Of a stretch of DNA of 44,589 nucleotides, positions 1 to 8,915 are shown piece after piece. The number at the start of each line of letters is the position of its first letter. Positions within the stretch are counted from its first letter, which is position 1. The position numbers and the translations under genes are program-made. Below the pieces are notes generated by a model. The model had not been told where the DNA came from. It ran no database searches and saw only the letters and a list, made by a program, of their open reading frames with translations. The DNA is from an uncultured Prevotella sp. (lineage in GTDB: Bacteria; Bacteroidota; Bacteroidia; Bacteroidales; Bacteroidaceae), in NCBI GenBank assembly GCA_900553595.1, contig USEC01000016.1:1-44589 (forward strand), written 5' to 3'.

Positions 1-2
1 TC

Positions 3-383
3 GCGCTGCTCTACCGGCCGCTTCTCAGCATAGCCTTCGACCCCGTCTTCGCACGGTCGCAGCGTCTGCCCGTCAGTTTCATCGAGTATTTCATGATGGC
101 TCTCATCGCTGTCACCATAGTAAGCACATTGCGCATAGTGGGCGTTGTGCTCGCACTGAGTCTGCTCACGGTGCCGCAGATGACCGCCAACCTCTTCACC
201 TACAGCTTCAGGTGCATCATAGCATGGAGCATCGTGATAGGATGGGTGGACAGTCTGGCAGGACTTGCCTTGTCGTATTGGCTCAATGTGCCGTCGGGTG
301 CGTCGATAATTTTCGCAAGTATTCTCATTTACCTTGCGGCAAAGACAATAAAAACCGTTCATAGTGAGTTAAATAAAGAGTGA
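3..383 (+). CDS. Metal ABC transporter permease, ABC-3 family (3' fragment)
   Basis: This is the C-terminal part (about 126 residues) of an integral membrane permease; the start lies left of the window and the frame is open from base 3. Hydrophobic segments are seen around the stretches ALIAVTIVSTLRIVGVVLAL, AWSIVIGWVDSLAGLALSYW and SIIFASILIYLAA. The stretch VGVVLALSLLTVPQMTANLFT resembles the conserved region of ZnuB/TroC-type permeases, which move Zn, Mn or Fe across the inner membrane together with an ATPase and a binding protein. Its TGA stop overlaps the GTG start of the next gene by four bases, so the two are probably translationally coupled. The metal cannot be told from this fragment. 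Confidence 0.75.
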   Translation, partial: ALLYRPLLSIAFDPVFARSQRLPVSFIEYFMMALIAVTIVSTLRIVGVVLALSLLTVPQMTANLFTYSFRCIIAWSIVIGWVDSLAGLALSYWLNVPSGASIIFASILIYLAAKTIKTVHSELNKE

Positions 384-3300
384 GATTACTTAAGACACGA
401 CATATTGTCCCCATGATGGTTGTAGCCGTACTGTTGGCCGCAACCGGCTGCTCCACGCAGAAAAACACCGCCAAGACACGCCGCTGGCACGCTTTCAAGG
501 CGAGGTACAACACTTATTATAATGGTACACTTGCATACATCGACGGTTCGCTTGAGAAGGAAGACAACAACAAGGACAACTTCACCGAGATGATTCCGCT
601 CTATACCGTGGGCAACAAGGACAACCGCGAGACGGGAAAAAGCAACTTCGACCGCGCCATAGAGAAATGCCAGAAGACGATAAAGCTGCACAGCATAAAG
701 CGCAGACCCGTGTGGAACAAGCGTCGGCGCAAGACTGAAAAAGACATAGAATGGCTCAACCGCAGAGAGTACAACCCGTTCCTCTGGAAAGCATGGATGC
801 TCATGGGACGCTCACAATTCTATAAAGGCGCGTTCGACGAGGCCGCTTCCACATTCTCTTATATGAGCCGTCTCTACCAGACACAGCCCGCCATCTACGG
901 AAAGGCACGCGCATGGCTCGCAAAATGCTATGTGGAGGAGGGCTGGATGTACGATGCCGAAGATGTGATACGCAACATGGAGCGCGACTCAATACACTGG
1001 AGTGCGCGCAAGGAATGGGACTATACCTACGCCGACTACTACATACACGCCGGCGATTATGCAAAGGCGATACCTTATCTGCGCCGTGTCATCAAGCACG
1101 AAATGCGCAAGAAGCAGCGTGCCCGTGAGTGGTATCTCATGGGACAGCTGCATGCCGCACTCGGAAACAACGAACAGGCAATGAAAGCCTACCGCCGCGT
1201 GATACGTCAGAATCCGCCTTACGAGGTGGAGTTCAACGCACGCATAGCCATGACCGAGGTCATGTCGCAGGGACAGTCGAAGAAGATGATAAGCCGACTA
1301 AAGCGTATGGCGGCGTCGGACAAGAACAAGGATTACCTCGACCAAGTGTACTACGCCATCGGAAACATATACCTCAGCCAGAAGGACACGGCTCAGGCCA
1401 TCACCGCCTACGAGCGCGGCAACACCAAGGCAACGCGTACCGGCATAGAGAAGGGAGTGCTTCTGCTGCGCCTCGGCGACCTGTATTGGGAGAAGGAACG
1501 CTTCTCCGACGCCCGCCGCTGCTATGGCGAGGCGATAGGCATGCTCGACAAGGACCGCAAGGACTATGCGCAGCTCTCGCGACGCTCCTCCGTCCTTGAC
1601 GAACTGGTGCCTTTCACCGATGCCATACACTTGCAGGATTCGTTGCAGACACTTGCCAAAATGGACGAAAAGGACCGTAATGCCGCCATCGACCGTGTGA
1701 TAGAAGCACTCAAAAAGAAGGAGAAAGAGGAGCAGAAGAAGCAGGCCGAACTCAATGCGCAGGAGACAATATCGAAGAACGGAGGCGAGTTGTCGATGAA
1801 TACCAATGCTCGTAACAGCCTGACTCTGAATCAAAACGCTAACAATAAAGGCAACGCCGCATGGTATTTCTATAATCCCGTCACCGTAAGCCAAGGTAAA
1901 GCTGCGTTCCAAAAACAATGGGGAAAGCGCGAAAACATTGACGACTGGCAGCGTGTGAACAAGACTGTGGTGGCGTTTGCCGATACACAAGAACTCTCGG
2001 AAGCCCAACTCGACTCCATAGCACAAGTTGAAGCCGAGCGAGACTCGCTCGAACAGCTCACCGATAGTGCGCAGAACGATCCGCATCGCCGTGAGTATTA
2101 CATGGCGCAGATACCTTTCACCGAGGACCAAGTGAAGGCAAGTAACGAGATAATAGAGGATGGACTCTTCAATGCGGGAGTGATATTCAAAGACAAACTC
2201 GATAATCTTCCGCTCAGCGAGAAGCATCTCCGCCGGCTCACCGACAGTTATCCCGACTACGGGAAGATGCCCGATGTGTTCTATCACCTCTTCCTTCTCT
2301 ATTCGCGCAAGGGCGAGTTTGGTGTCGCCGACACTTATGTGAGCAAATTGAAAAGTGATTATCCCGACAATGCGTGGACCATATTGCTCTCCGACCCCTA
2401 CTTCAAGGAGAACGCAAAGTTTGGCGTTCATATTGAAGACTCGCTCTATGCCAGCACTTACGAAGCCTTCAAGGCGGCGCGATACGGCGAGGTGAAGGGC
2501 AATGTACACGTTTCCGAGACCCGTTTCCCGTTGGGAGCCAACCGCGACAGGTTCATCTTTGTGGGCGGATTGGGCAAGCTTAATGAAGGCGATGCCGACG
2601 GATGCCTTGCCGATATGAAGACCGTCGTGGAGAAATATCCGCAGAGTAAAGTCAGCGAAATGGCGGGAATGATAGTGAAGGGAGTGCAGTCGGGCAGGCG
2701 TCTGCGCGGCGGTCACTTCGATTTGGGCAACATCTGGGAACGCCGTACGGCGGTGCTCAACGACAGCGACAGCATCAATGCACGCCAGTTCTCGCCCGAA
2801 CGCAATGCCGACTTCGTGTTCATGATAGCCTACAAACCAGATTCCGTGGATGAAAACAAGATGCTCTTTGAGTTGGCACGATACAACTTCACCAGCTACA
2901 TGGTGCGCAATTTCGACATAGAGATAGAGGATGCCGCCGGCATCCACCGCATGATTGTGAAGGGATTCCGCAACTACGACGAGGCGTTGCAGTATGCACG
3001 GCAGTTCCATTCGCAGGTATCGCTTGCAAGACTCATGGGCGACAGCCGCACAATCATAATCAGCGAGCAGAACCTTCCGTTGCTCGGCGAGCAGTTCAGC
3101 TACGACGATTACGCCGCATTCTACGCGAAACACTTCGCCCCATTGAAGGTAAGTACGGTGGAACTCCTTGACGAACCGGGCGAAATCACCATAGAGAAAC
3201 GTAGGGAAGAAGATTTGCCTGACGACGGATTCGACGACGATGAGGGTGGAGGCAACTACTTTGACGAAGGCACTGAGGTCGTACCCGACGAGGGTGAAAG

Positions 3301-3772
3301 CACTGTCGTGCCTGAGACAGAGACTCCTGCCGCCGGCAATGAGGGAGGCAATGTGCTCGTACCTGAGGCAGAACCGTCGGCAACATCGTCGGAAAACGGG
3401 TCGCATACCACCATCGCCGAACCCGAACCGAGCCTTGACGAGCCTGCCGGCACCACTGTGATAGAGGACGAAGCTCCTGCCACCGCACCCGTGCAACAGC
3501 CGGGAGAGACGATAATCGACGATGCTCCTGCCACCGATGTTCCCGCCGCTCCGTCGCAACCGGCACCGAAACCACAGCCTGTGAAACCGCAACCGACCGC
3601 ACCCGCGCCCGAACCTGAGGAGAAGAGCACGAAGAATCTTGAGGAAGAGTTCTATTTCGACGATGACACTCCGGCGGCTTCCAAGGGCAAGAGCAGCGCG
3701 AAAAACAGCAAGACGACACTTCCTCCTGCCCAGAAGGACGATGATGAGTATTACGATCTGGACGGTTTCTGA
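380..3772 (+). CDS. porW: T9SS-associated TPR lipoprotein PorW/SprE
   Basis: The 1130-residue product starts at a GTG overlapping the upstream stop. A lipoprotein signal peptide ends in LLAATGC with Cys24 as the lipidation site. The motif RWHAFKARYNTYYNG just after it is typical of PorW/SprE, an outer-membrane-associated lipoprotein needed for type IX secretion and gliding in Bacteroidota. Several TPR-like helical repeats follow (roughly residues 130-430 and 590-720). From about residue 935 the protein becomes a low-complexity tail rich in Asp, Glu, Pro and Ala, ending in an acidic patch with FYFDDD and EYYDLDGF. The next gene, porX, encodes the T9SS response regulator, which supports the call. 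The tail is the least certain part and probably varies between strains. Confidence 0.88.
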   Translation: MRLLKTRHIVPMMVVAVLLAATGCSTQKNTAKTRRWHAFKARYNTYYNGTLAYIDGSLEKEDNNKDNFTEMIPLYTVGNKDNRETGKSNFDRAIEKCQKTIKLHSIKRRPVWNKRRRKTEKDIEWLNRREYNPFLWKAWMLMGRSQFYKGAFDEAASTFSYMSRLYQTQPAIYGKARAWLAKCYVEEGWMYDAEDVIRNMERDSIHWSARKEWDYTYADYYIHAGDYAKAIPYLRRVIKHEMRKKQRAREWYLMGQLHAALGNNEQAMKAYRRVIRQNPPYEVEFNARIAMTEVMSQGQSKKMISRLKRMAASDKNKDYLDQVYYAIGNIYLSQKDTAQAITAYERGNTKATRTGIEKGVLLLRLGDLYWEKERFSDARRCYGEAIGMLDKDRKDYAQLSRRSSVLDELVPFTDAIHLQDSLQTLAKMDEKDRNAAIDRVIEALKKKEKEEQKKQAELNAQETISKNGGELSMNTNARNSLTLNQNANNKGNAAWYFYNPVTVSQGKAAFQKQWGKRENIDDWQRVNKTVVAFADTQELSEAQLDSIAQVEAERDSLEQLTDSAQNDPHRREYYMAQIPFTEDQVKASNEIIEDGLFNAGVIFKDKLDNLPLSEKHLRRLTDSYPDYGKMPDVFYHLFLLYSRKGEFGVADTYVSKLKSDYPDNAWTILLSDPYFKENAKFGVHIEDSLYASTYEAFKAARYGEVKGNVHVSETRFPLGANRDRFIFVGGLGKLNEGDADGCLADMKTVVEKYPQSKVSEMAGMIVKGVQSGRRLRGGHFDLGNIWERRTAVLNDSDSINARQFSPERNADFVFMIAYKPDSVDENKMLFELARYNFTSYMVRNFDIEIEDAAGIHRMIVKGFRNYDEALQYARQFHSQVSLARLMGDSRTIIISEQNLPLLGEQFSYDDYAAFYAKHFAPLKVSTVELLDEPGEITIEKRREEDLPDDGFDDDEGGGNYFDEGTEVVPDEGESTVVPETETPAAGNEGGNVLVPEAEPSATSSENGSHTTIAEPEPSLDEPAGTTVIEDEAPATAPVQQPGETIIDDAPATDVPAAPSQPAPKPQPVKPQPTAPAPEPEEKSTKNLEEEFYFDDDTPAASKGKSSAKNSKTTLPPAQKDDDEYYDLDGF

Positions 3773-3809
3773 CCCTCCGCAATGCCTCACCAGACAAAAA
3801 GCAACGCTT

Positions 3810-5369
3810 ATGAGTAATGGATTTTTACTGTGGGTGGACGACGAGATAGAGTTGCTCCGCGCCCACATACTGTTTCTTGAAAAGAAAGGCTACACCGTGA
3901 CCACGGTGAGCAACGGCACCGACGCCATCGACCAATGCCGCCAGCACACGTTCGACCTCGTGTTGCTCGACGAGATGATGCCCGGCATTTCGGGTCTGGA
4001 AACCCTCCAGCGCATAAAGGAGATATCGCCCGCCACGCCCGTTGTCATGGTGACAAAGAGCGAGGAGGAGAACATTATGGACATGGCCATAGGCTCGAAG
4101 ATAGCCGACTACCTTATAAAACCCGTCAATCCCAGTCAGATTCTGCTCACGTTGAAGAAGAATATCCACCGCCGGCAGATTGTCACTGAGGTGACACAGA
4201 CGGGCTATCAGCAGAACTTCCAGAACATCGCCATGCAGATAATGGACTGTCGCACCATCGACGACTGGATGGAGGTGTACCGCCGTCTGGTGCACTGGGA
4301 ACTCGAACTGAGCGGCACCGACAGTTCGATGACGGAGATGTTGCAGATGCAGAAAGAAGAGGCCAACCTCGGTTTCTGTAAGTTCGTGCGCAACAACTAC
4401 CTCGACTGGGTGGCGCCGCAGCAGCGCAACCGACCCCTTATGAGCACCGACATATTCAAGACCAAGGTGTTTCCCGCCATCGATGCAGGCGAGAAAGTGT
4501 TCCTGATAGTAATCGACAACTTCCGCTACGACCAGTGGCGCGTGCTCTCAAAGGAAATCGGCGAGCTCTTCGACATCGACGAAGACATGTATGTCAGCAT
4601 CCTCCCTACAGCCACACAATACGCCCGCAACGCCATATTCAGCGGACTTATGCCCAACCAGATAGCGCAGATGTTCCCCGAACTGTGGGTGGACGAGGAT
4701 GAAGAGGAGGGCAAGAACATCAACGAGGAACCGCTCATACGCACACAGATAGAACGCTATCGCCGGCACGACACATTCTCCTACCACAAGGTGAACGACT
4801 CCGTGGGTGCCGACCGACTACTCGAACGCTTCAACACCTTGCGTGGAAACGACCTGAATGTGATTGTTGTGAACTTCATAGACATGCTCTCACATGCCAG
4901 AACAGAGTCGAAGATGGTGCGCGAACTCGCCAACAACGAGTCGGCATACCGCAGCATCACACTCAGTTGGTTCCGCCATTCGGTAATGGCAGAGCTTATA
5001 AAGGCACTTTCGCAGATGGATTGTAAGGTGATAATAACCACCGACCACGGCAGTATAAGGGCTTCGAAACCCATCAAAATAGTAGGCGACCGCAACACCA
5101 ACACCAACCTGCGCTATAAACTCGGCAAGAACCTCAACTGCAACTCAAAGGAAGTGTTCACCATAAAGAACCCCTCACAGGCGCAGCTGCCGGCTCCCAA
5201 CCTCAGCACGAGCTATGTGTTGGCAATGGGCAGTACCTTCTTCGCCTATCCCAACAACTACAATTACTATGTGTCATACTACAAGGACACGTTTCAGCAC
5301 GGTGGCATTTCGCTTGAAGAAATGCTCATACCGCTCATAACTCTCACCTCACGCAAGCGCGGAGAGTGA
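3810..5369 (+). CDS. porX: T9SS response regulator PorX (receiver + PglZ domain)
   Basis: I chose the ATG at 3810, giving 519 residues, because MSNGFLLWVDDEIELL begins exactly at the receiver domain and matches the usual PorX length; the in-frame extension upstream overlaps porW. The receiver domain (about 1-120) has the acidic pair D10/D11, phospho-acceptor D54 (LVLLDEMMPG) and K104. An alpha-helical linker follows, then a PglZ/alkaline-phosphatase-like domain with IDNFRYDQ (D236), the PTATQYARNAIFSG segment (T267-T269, nucleophile region) and TTDHGS near residue 415, all metal-site motifs. PorX works with the sensor PorY to control T9SS genes, and its PglZ domain is described as a phosphodiesterase acting on oligonucleotides. 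It lies 37 bp after porW, probably in the same operon. Confidence 0.93.
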   Translation: MSNGFLLWVDDEIELLRAHILFLEKKGYTVTTVSNGTDAIDQCRQHTFDLVLLDEMMPGISGLETLQRIKEISPATPVVMVTKSEEENIMDMAIGSKIADYLIKPVNPSQILLTLKKNIHRRQIVTEVTQTGYQQNFQNIAMQIMDCRTIDDWMEVYRRLVHWELELSGTDSSMTEMLQMQKEEANLGFCKFVRNNYLDWVAPQQRNRPLMSTDIFKTKVFPAIDAGEKVFLIVIDNFRYDQWRVLSKEIGELFDIDEDMYVSILPTATQYARNAIFSGLMPNQIAQMFPELWVDEDEEEGKNINEEPLIRTQIERYRRHDTFSYHKVNDSVGADRLLERFNTLRGNDLNVIVVNFIDMLSHARTESKMVRELANNESAYRSITLSWFRHSVMAELIKALSQMDCKVIITTDHGSIRASKPIKIVGDRNTNTNLRYKLGKNLNCNSKEVFTIKNPSQAQLPAPNLSTSYVLAMGSTFFAYPNNYNYYVSYYKDTFQHGGISLEEMLIPLITLTSRKRGE

Positions 5370-5398
5370 GCAACGACAACGAATAAAAACATGGAATT

Positions 5399-5812
5399 AT
5401 GGAAATAAGAATCAATTCTCTTACCGAAATCAACGATGCAGCAAAGCAGTTCATCGCTGCAATGGGCGACAGTAAGGTGTTCGCCTTCTACGGAAAAATG
5501 GGTGCCGGAAAGACGACTTTCGTCAAAGCCGTGTGCGAAGCTCTTGGGGTGGAGGACGTGATAACATCGCCTACGTTCGCAATAGTGAACGAATACCAGA
5601 GCGCGACGACCGGAGAGAGCATCTATCACTTCGACTTCTATCGCATAAAAAAACTCGAAGAGGTGTATGACATGGGTTATGAGGACTATTTTTACAGCGG
5701 CTGCCGCTGCTTCCTCGAATGGCCTGAACTCATAGAGGAACTTCTTCCTGAGGACGCCTGCAAGGTGACGATAGAGGAGACGGAGAACGGTGCACGCGTG
5801 GTGCGCTTCTGA
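5399..5812 (+). CDS. tsaE: tRNA threonylcarbamoyladenosine biosynthesis ATPase TsaE
   Basis: The 137-residue protein has the Walker A motif YGKMGAGKTT (K38, T39) followed by the TsaE signatures SPTFAIVNEY, HFDFYRI and FLEWPE. TsaE is the ATPase that drives the TsaB-TsaD complex in making the t6A base on ANN-decoding tRNAs. The ATG at 5399 is preferred; an ATG at 5391 opens a different frame that stops after five codons. The gene follows porX by 29 bp on the same strand and probably ends the transcription unit, because a 112-bp repeat element follows within about 45 bp of the stop. Confidence 0.95.
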   Translation: MEIRINSLTEINDAAKQFIAAMGDSKVFAFYGKMGAGKTTFVKAVCEALGVEDVITSPTFAIVNEYQSATTGESIYHFDFYRIKKLEEVYDMGYEDYFYSGCRCFLEWPELIEELLPEDACKVTIEETENGARVVRF

Positions 5813-6156
5813 TTACGCCGCGCTTCGCCGGTACCTGTCAGACAGGCGTTATTCCATTGGTTTTCAATACAATTACAGTAGGTTTACAAACAAGGCTTCT
5901 TTGCATTCCAAAGAAGCCTTGTTTGCGTTGTAAAGAAGCCTTGTTTTGAAGGCAAAGAAGCCTTGTTTTCAATGCGGGTGTTTTGACTTCGTCTTTTGTT
6001 GCTTGGATTGTTCGTTTGCCAAGCAGTTTTGTACGCTTCGTCCTGTGGCTTTCATGCTCGTTTGAAGAAGTCATGGATACAGGCGAGGCTGTGCGTCAAG
6101 GCACCCCGGTTGGTATCTTATAACCCGCTTGTTTCGATCTAATGGCCGGTTTCGGG
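5813..6156. other. Gene-free region between tsaE and a convergent gene
   Basis: This 344-bp gap between convergent genes holds one copy of the 112-bp four-unit element (5857-5968) and a hairpin overlapping the stop codon of the minus-strand gene (TAACCCG 6121-6127 paired with CGGGTTA 6153-6159). I see no credible gene; a 78-codon minus-strand frame here is mainly the repeat read in reverse. Confidence 0.7.
5857..5968 (+). repeat. 112-bp four-unit element, copy A
   Basis: The leader TTGGTTTTCAA (5857-5867) is followed by 20 bp with TTACA, then four 15-bp units starting at 5888, 5910, 5932 and 5954, an exact 22-bp period. The first unit is AAACAAGGCTTCTTT; the other three are its reverse complement AAAGAAGCCTTGTTT. 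The 7-bp spacers are GCATTCC, GCGTTGT and TGAAGGC. It lies just after tsaE and points the same way. Confidence 0.93.
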
Positions 6157-6369
6157 TTAAAAGTCCTGCTCGTAGTCAGCGTCGTATTCCCACGGGTTGA
6201 GGTCGGTTTGCGACGGTGCGTATTTCTTTATGCTGCCGTCGCCAGGCCTTGGATTTCTGAAACCACCTTTTGTTGCCGTCTCGTTGAGTCCGTCGGAACT
6301 TGCTATTATGCTCATTGTCTCTATTTCCACTGCATTTGTTTCCGGGGCGATATATTGTTTTCTGTTCAT
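6157..6369 (-). CDS. Small hypothetical Bacteroidales protein
   Basis: The 70-residue protein starts MNRKQYIAPETNAVEIETMS. This start resembles a common class of short Bacteroidales proteins (Lys-rich start, then a Tyr-x-x-Pro motif, a Val/Glu-rich stretch and a small-residue segment), whose function is unknown to me. There is no transmembrane segment or clear signal peptide; the C-terminal half is polar and acidic (NPWEYDADYEQDF). It lies 39 bp after the end of the frameshifted secreted-protein gene on the same strand, so it is probably the last gene of that unit. Its stop codon lies inside the 3' arm of a 7-bp hairpin that may end transcription. Confidence 0.6.
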   Translation of the reverse strand: MNRKQYIAPETNAVEIETMSIIASSDGLNETATKGGFRNPRPGDGSIKKYAPSQTDLNPWEYDADYEQDF

Positions 6370-6408
6370 TGTTTTTTAAGTTTGTTTGTGATTGAATGTT
6401 ATGTGTGT

Positions 6409-8611
6409 CTATTTTACTACTACTTTCTTTCCGTTCTGTATGTAGATGCCTCGCTTGAGAGAGTTGAGCGAATTGCCCGCATATTGTCCCATAGTGTTGT
6501 AAACGGGGGCGTCGCTTCCTTCAGTGGCGAAGATGTGAGTGAGCGGAGTCAGACTGCCGTCGATGTTGGCGCGGAGCTTGTTTATGTCGGTGTTCTTGGG
6601 CACGATGAAGTAAGCGCGCATGCCGTCCATGGTGCAGGCATCGATGTCGCCTTCGACAGGATAGTAGAAAAGGTTGCCGTCGCCGAGGAAAAGTTCGGTC
6701 TTGTCGGTCTTCAACATTGTCTGGTTGTATATGCCCTTCATCTGGAATACCTTACTGTCGCCCACGGGCCACGGGTTGTTGTTGGAGTCGAGCGGTGACG
6801 CCACCATGCTGACGCCGGTGAATGTCGGGTTTTCCACGATGTCATTACCCGGCTTCATGATGTATGGTGTTCCTGCCTTCATACTATATGCGGGAACGAA
6901 TGTGGCGATGTAGTTGCTGAATTCATTTCGGTATTCGCGGAGTTCCGTACCCTCTCCGAAGTATTTTTTCACTTCGTCAGAACTGAGATTGAACGGCAGG
7001 CATAACGTGTTCCAGTGGCTTGCGCTGAGACTTCGCTTTATGGTTACGTTGGCGTTTCTGTAGTTTTCGATGAGATTGTCGGTCTTTGTCTCGTCGATGG
7101 TGTAGGTCTTTAATGGCGGTATTTCGAGGGTTACGTCAATCTTCGTGACATAAACCTCGGATGAAGAGGTGAAAACGACTTTGGTAGCATAGCCGTCCCA
7201 GCATGCTTGAAGGGCGGTTTTGGTTAATGTTCCTTCCGTGCCTTCGTAATTAAACCATGTAAGTGGATGGGTATTGTCTTCCCCGTAGAACTCAATCTTT
7301 ACGATTTTGCCAATACTGCATGATATGGTATGCTTGGTATTATAGAACGAGTACTTGTCGCTTTTGCTTAACTCTGCGTTCAGAGAATGAACCGTTACGT
7401 TACCGCTTGACATTTCAACTCCCATGCGTGACGATTCATGTCCTTTGTTATAACCCGGTGTGAAGCTGACGGGTCTTTCCGTTACCGAAATGCCGTGAGT
7501 CACTTGCAGAGTGCATGTGGCAGTTGCTTCTCTGTAAGTCTCGTTTGCTGCACCGGTTGCAGTGATGGTGTATGTGCCGCGTTTTTTGACGCGTACGACT
7601 CCATTCGTCTCGTCAATCGTGGCGTCATCGCTTGCGGGCGATATGGAATAGCTTACATTTAGGTTGTTGGGGTTGCAGAGAGCAGTCTTTGTATTGAATG
7701 TGGCAATGCCGTCGTCGGCACTTTCCAGAGCCACGGTATAACCTTTCCTGCCGAATATGAAGTCTGTATCTTCAACGGGTTGTCAATGTTTTCTACGGTG
7801 TAATAATCATAAGATTCTTTGTAACTGTCCGTTTTAATGAGCCTTGCTCTTATATATGCCGTTCCAAATTTGGTGTTGGTGAATGTCAGTTCGCCGGTTT
7901 TAGCGTCCACAGTTACAATCTCTGAATTAGAACTACTATATATAATGTGCTCAGTCAGGTCTTTTTGGCTGATGTCATTCTTTGCGGTAGCCCGTGGCCT
8001 GACAAACGTTTCAAGAACGCCGGCATTGAATGTGTATTTCTTTTTGGATTTGTAACCAAAGCTTGTGGTGGTGGGCTGGAGGGCATCGGGAATATATTTG
8101 TAAAAACTTATTCCGGTTGTTGTAGAACTGTTAGCGCACCATTCAGTTTTGTTATCAATGTCAATATATTTACTTAATCCGTTGATCAGGAGTTGATCAA
8201 TCTTTACTGAACCGGAAGCAGATACTAATGTGAATGTTTTATAGCGTTTATAGCTTCCTACACCTAACTCAAAATTCATAACCTTATTGCAATAAAGCCA
8301 ACTATTTTTATTGCCATTAGGGTGGAAAATGTAATAGCCGGAATAATTCTCTTTGTTCCATTTCAAGTCGTTTGTAACTTCACTTGAGATATAATTGCCG
8401 TCAGCAGTAAGGGTTATAGCGATAGCTTTAGGAAAAATACGATTATCGTTCGGAAGCGCATAAGTCTTGTCTGAGTTTTTTCCTACAATGACAAAGATGT
8501 CACTTGAAGTTAAATCTCTGATACTTACCTTTTCCCATACTTGGCAATACCCCCCCGTGAACACATGATTGTGACCACAAAGAGCATCAGAAAGCGTAAA
8601 TGTTTAGTCAT
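6409..8611 (-). pseudogene. Secreted Ig-like protein with T9SS-type tail, interrupted by two frameshifts
   Basis: Read across three frame segments, this encodes a protein of about 734 residues. The start at 8611 gives the signal peptide MTKHLRFLMLFVVTIMCS. Next come a domain with WEKVSIRDLTSSDIFVIVG, one or two Ig-like (Big_2/BACON-type) repeats (about residues 190-370; SDDATIDETNGVVRV and TYTITATGAANETY visible), a domain with HWNTLCLPFNL, and a C-terminal tail ending GIYIQNGKKVVVK, as in T9SS cargo. The signal peptide is out of frame at a run of seven C on + (8550-8556), and a second shift lies near the GGG at 7777-7779, where one extra base gives the continuous reading NPVEDTDFIFGRKGYTVAL. 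Both breaks are mended by adding one G/C to a homopolymer. It may be a pseudogene, a phase-variable gene or a pair of sequencing errors. The function is unknown; surface or secreted location is likely. Confidence 0.72.
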
Positions 8612-8706
8612 AAATAGTTGTATAATGTTTAAAATGTTGATAAGCTTGTTTTTTTGTTGTATGCTTTAGGTTGTGTGGTTGTGTGTCAGACGCATTTGTC
8701 TGATTG

Positions 8707-8714
8707 CAAAATTA
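8707..8714 (-). promoter_or_regulatory. Bacteroides-type -7 promoter element of the frameshifted gene
   Basis: On the minus strand this reads TAATTTTG followed by C, matching the Bacteroidota -7 consensus TAnnTTTG, about 95 bp upstream of the ATG at 8611. I see no clear -33 TTG. A small hairpin (CAGAC/GTCTG) lies in the leader. Confidence 0.45.
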
Positions 8715-8839
8715 CAGCTATTTTTTGTATTGTTGCTGAAATAATGTTTAAATATTGTGAAAACGGAATTGGCTGGGTTATATCAGCAGGAAATGATAAA
8801 TAGTTGGCAGTGTGATGTGCATTAATAAGAAAAAAACAC

Positions 8840-8848
8840 TAACTTTGC
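8840..8848 (+). promoter_or_regulatory. Bacteroides-type -7 promoter element of the Rpn-like gene
   Basis: TAACTTTGC is a perfect match to the Bacteroidota -7 consensus, 67 bp upstream of the ATG at 8916. Together with the minus-strand element at 8707 it makes this 304-bp gap (8612-8915) a divergent promoter region; nothing else is seen in it. Confidence 0.55.
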
Positions 8849-8915
8849 AGCAACAAGCATGTTGTTTCGTCACGCATGAACTTGTGTTTGTATTAACGTT
8901 AAAACTCTGAATGTT

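Noticed and set aside
3639..3809. In-frame N-terminal extension of PorX
   Set aside because: It overlaps the end of porW, is Arg-rich and lacks domain character; the receiver domain begins exactly at the ATG at 3810.
1298..3868. An 856-codon open frame on the minus strand opposite porW
   Set aside because: It lies fully antisense to a well-supported gene, and its translation is cysteine-, valine- and arginine-rich without any family motif. Such long shadow frames arise from codon bias on the coding strand.
5857..5968. CRISPR array (regular repeats with short spacers)
   Set aside because: Units are 15 bp with 7-bp spacers, always four of them, in mixed orientation, and no cas genes are present. 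CRISPR repeats are longer and same-strand, with spacers of about 30 bp.
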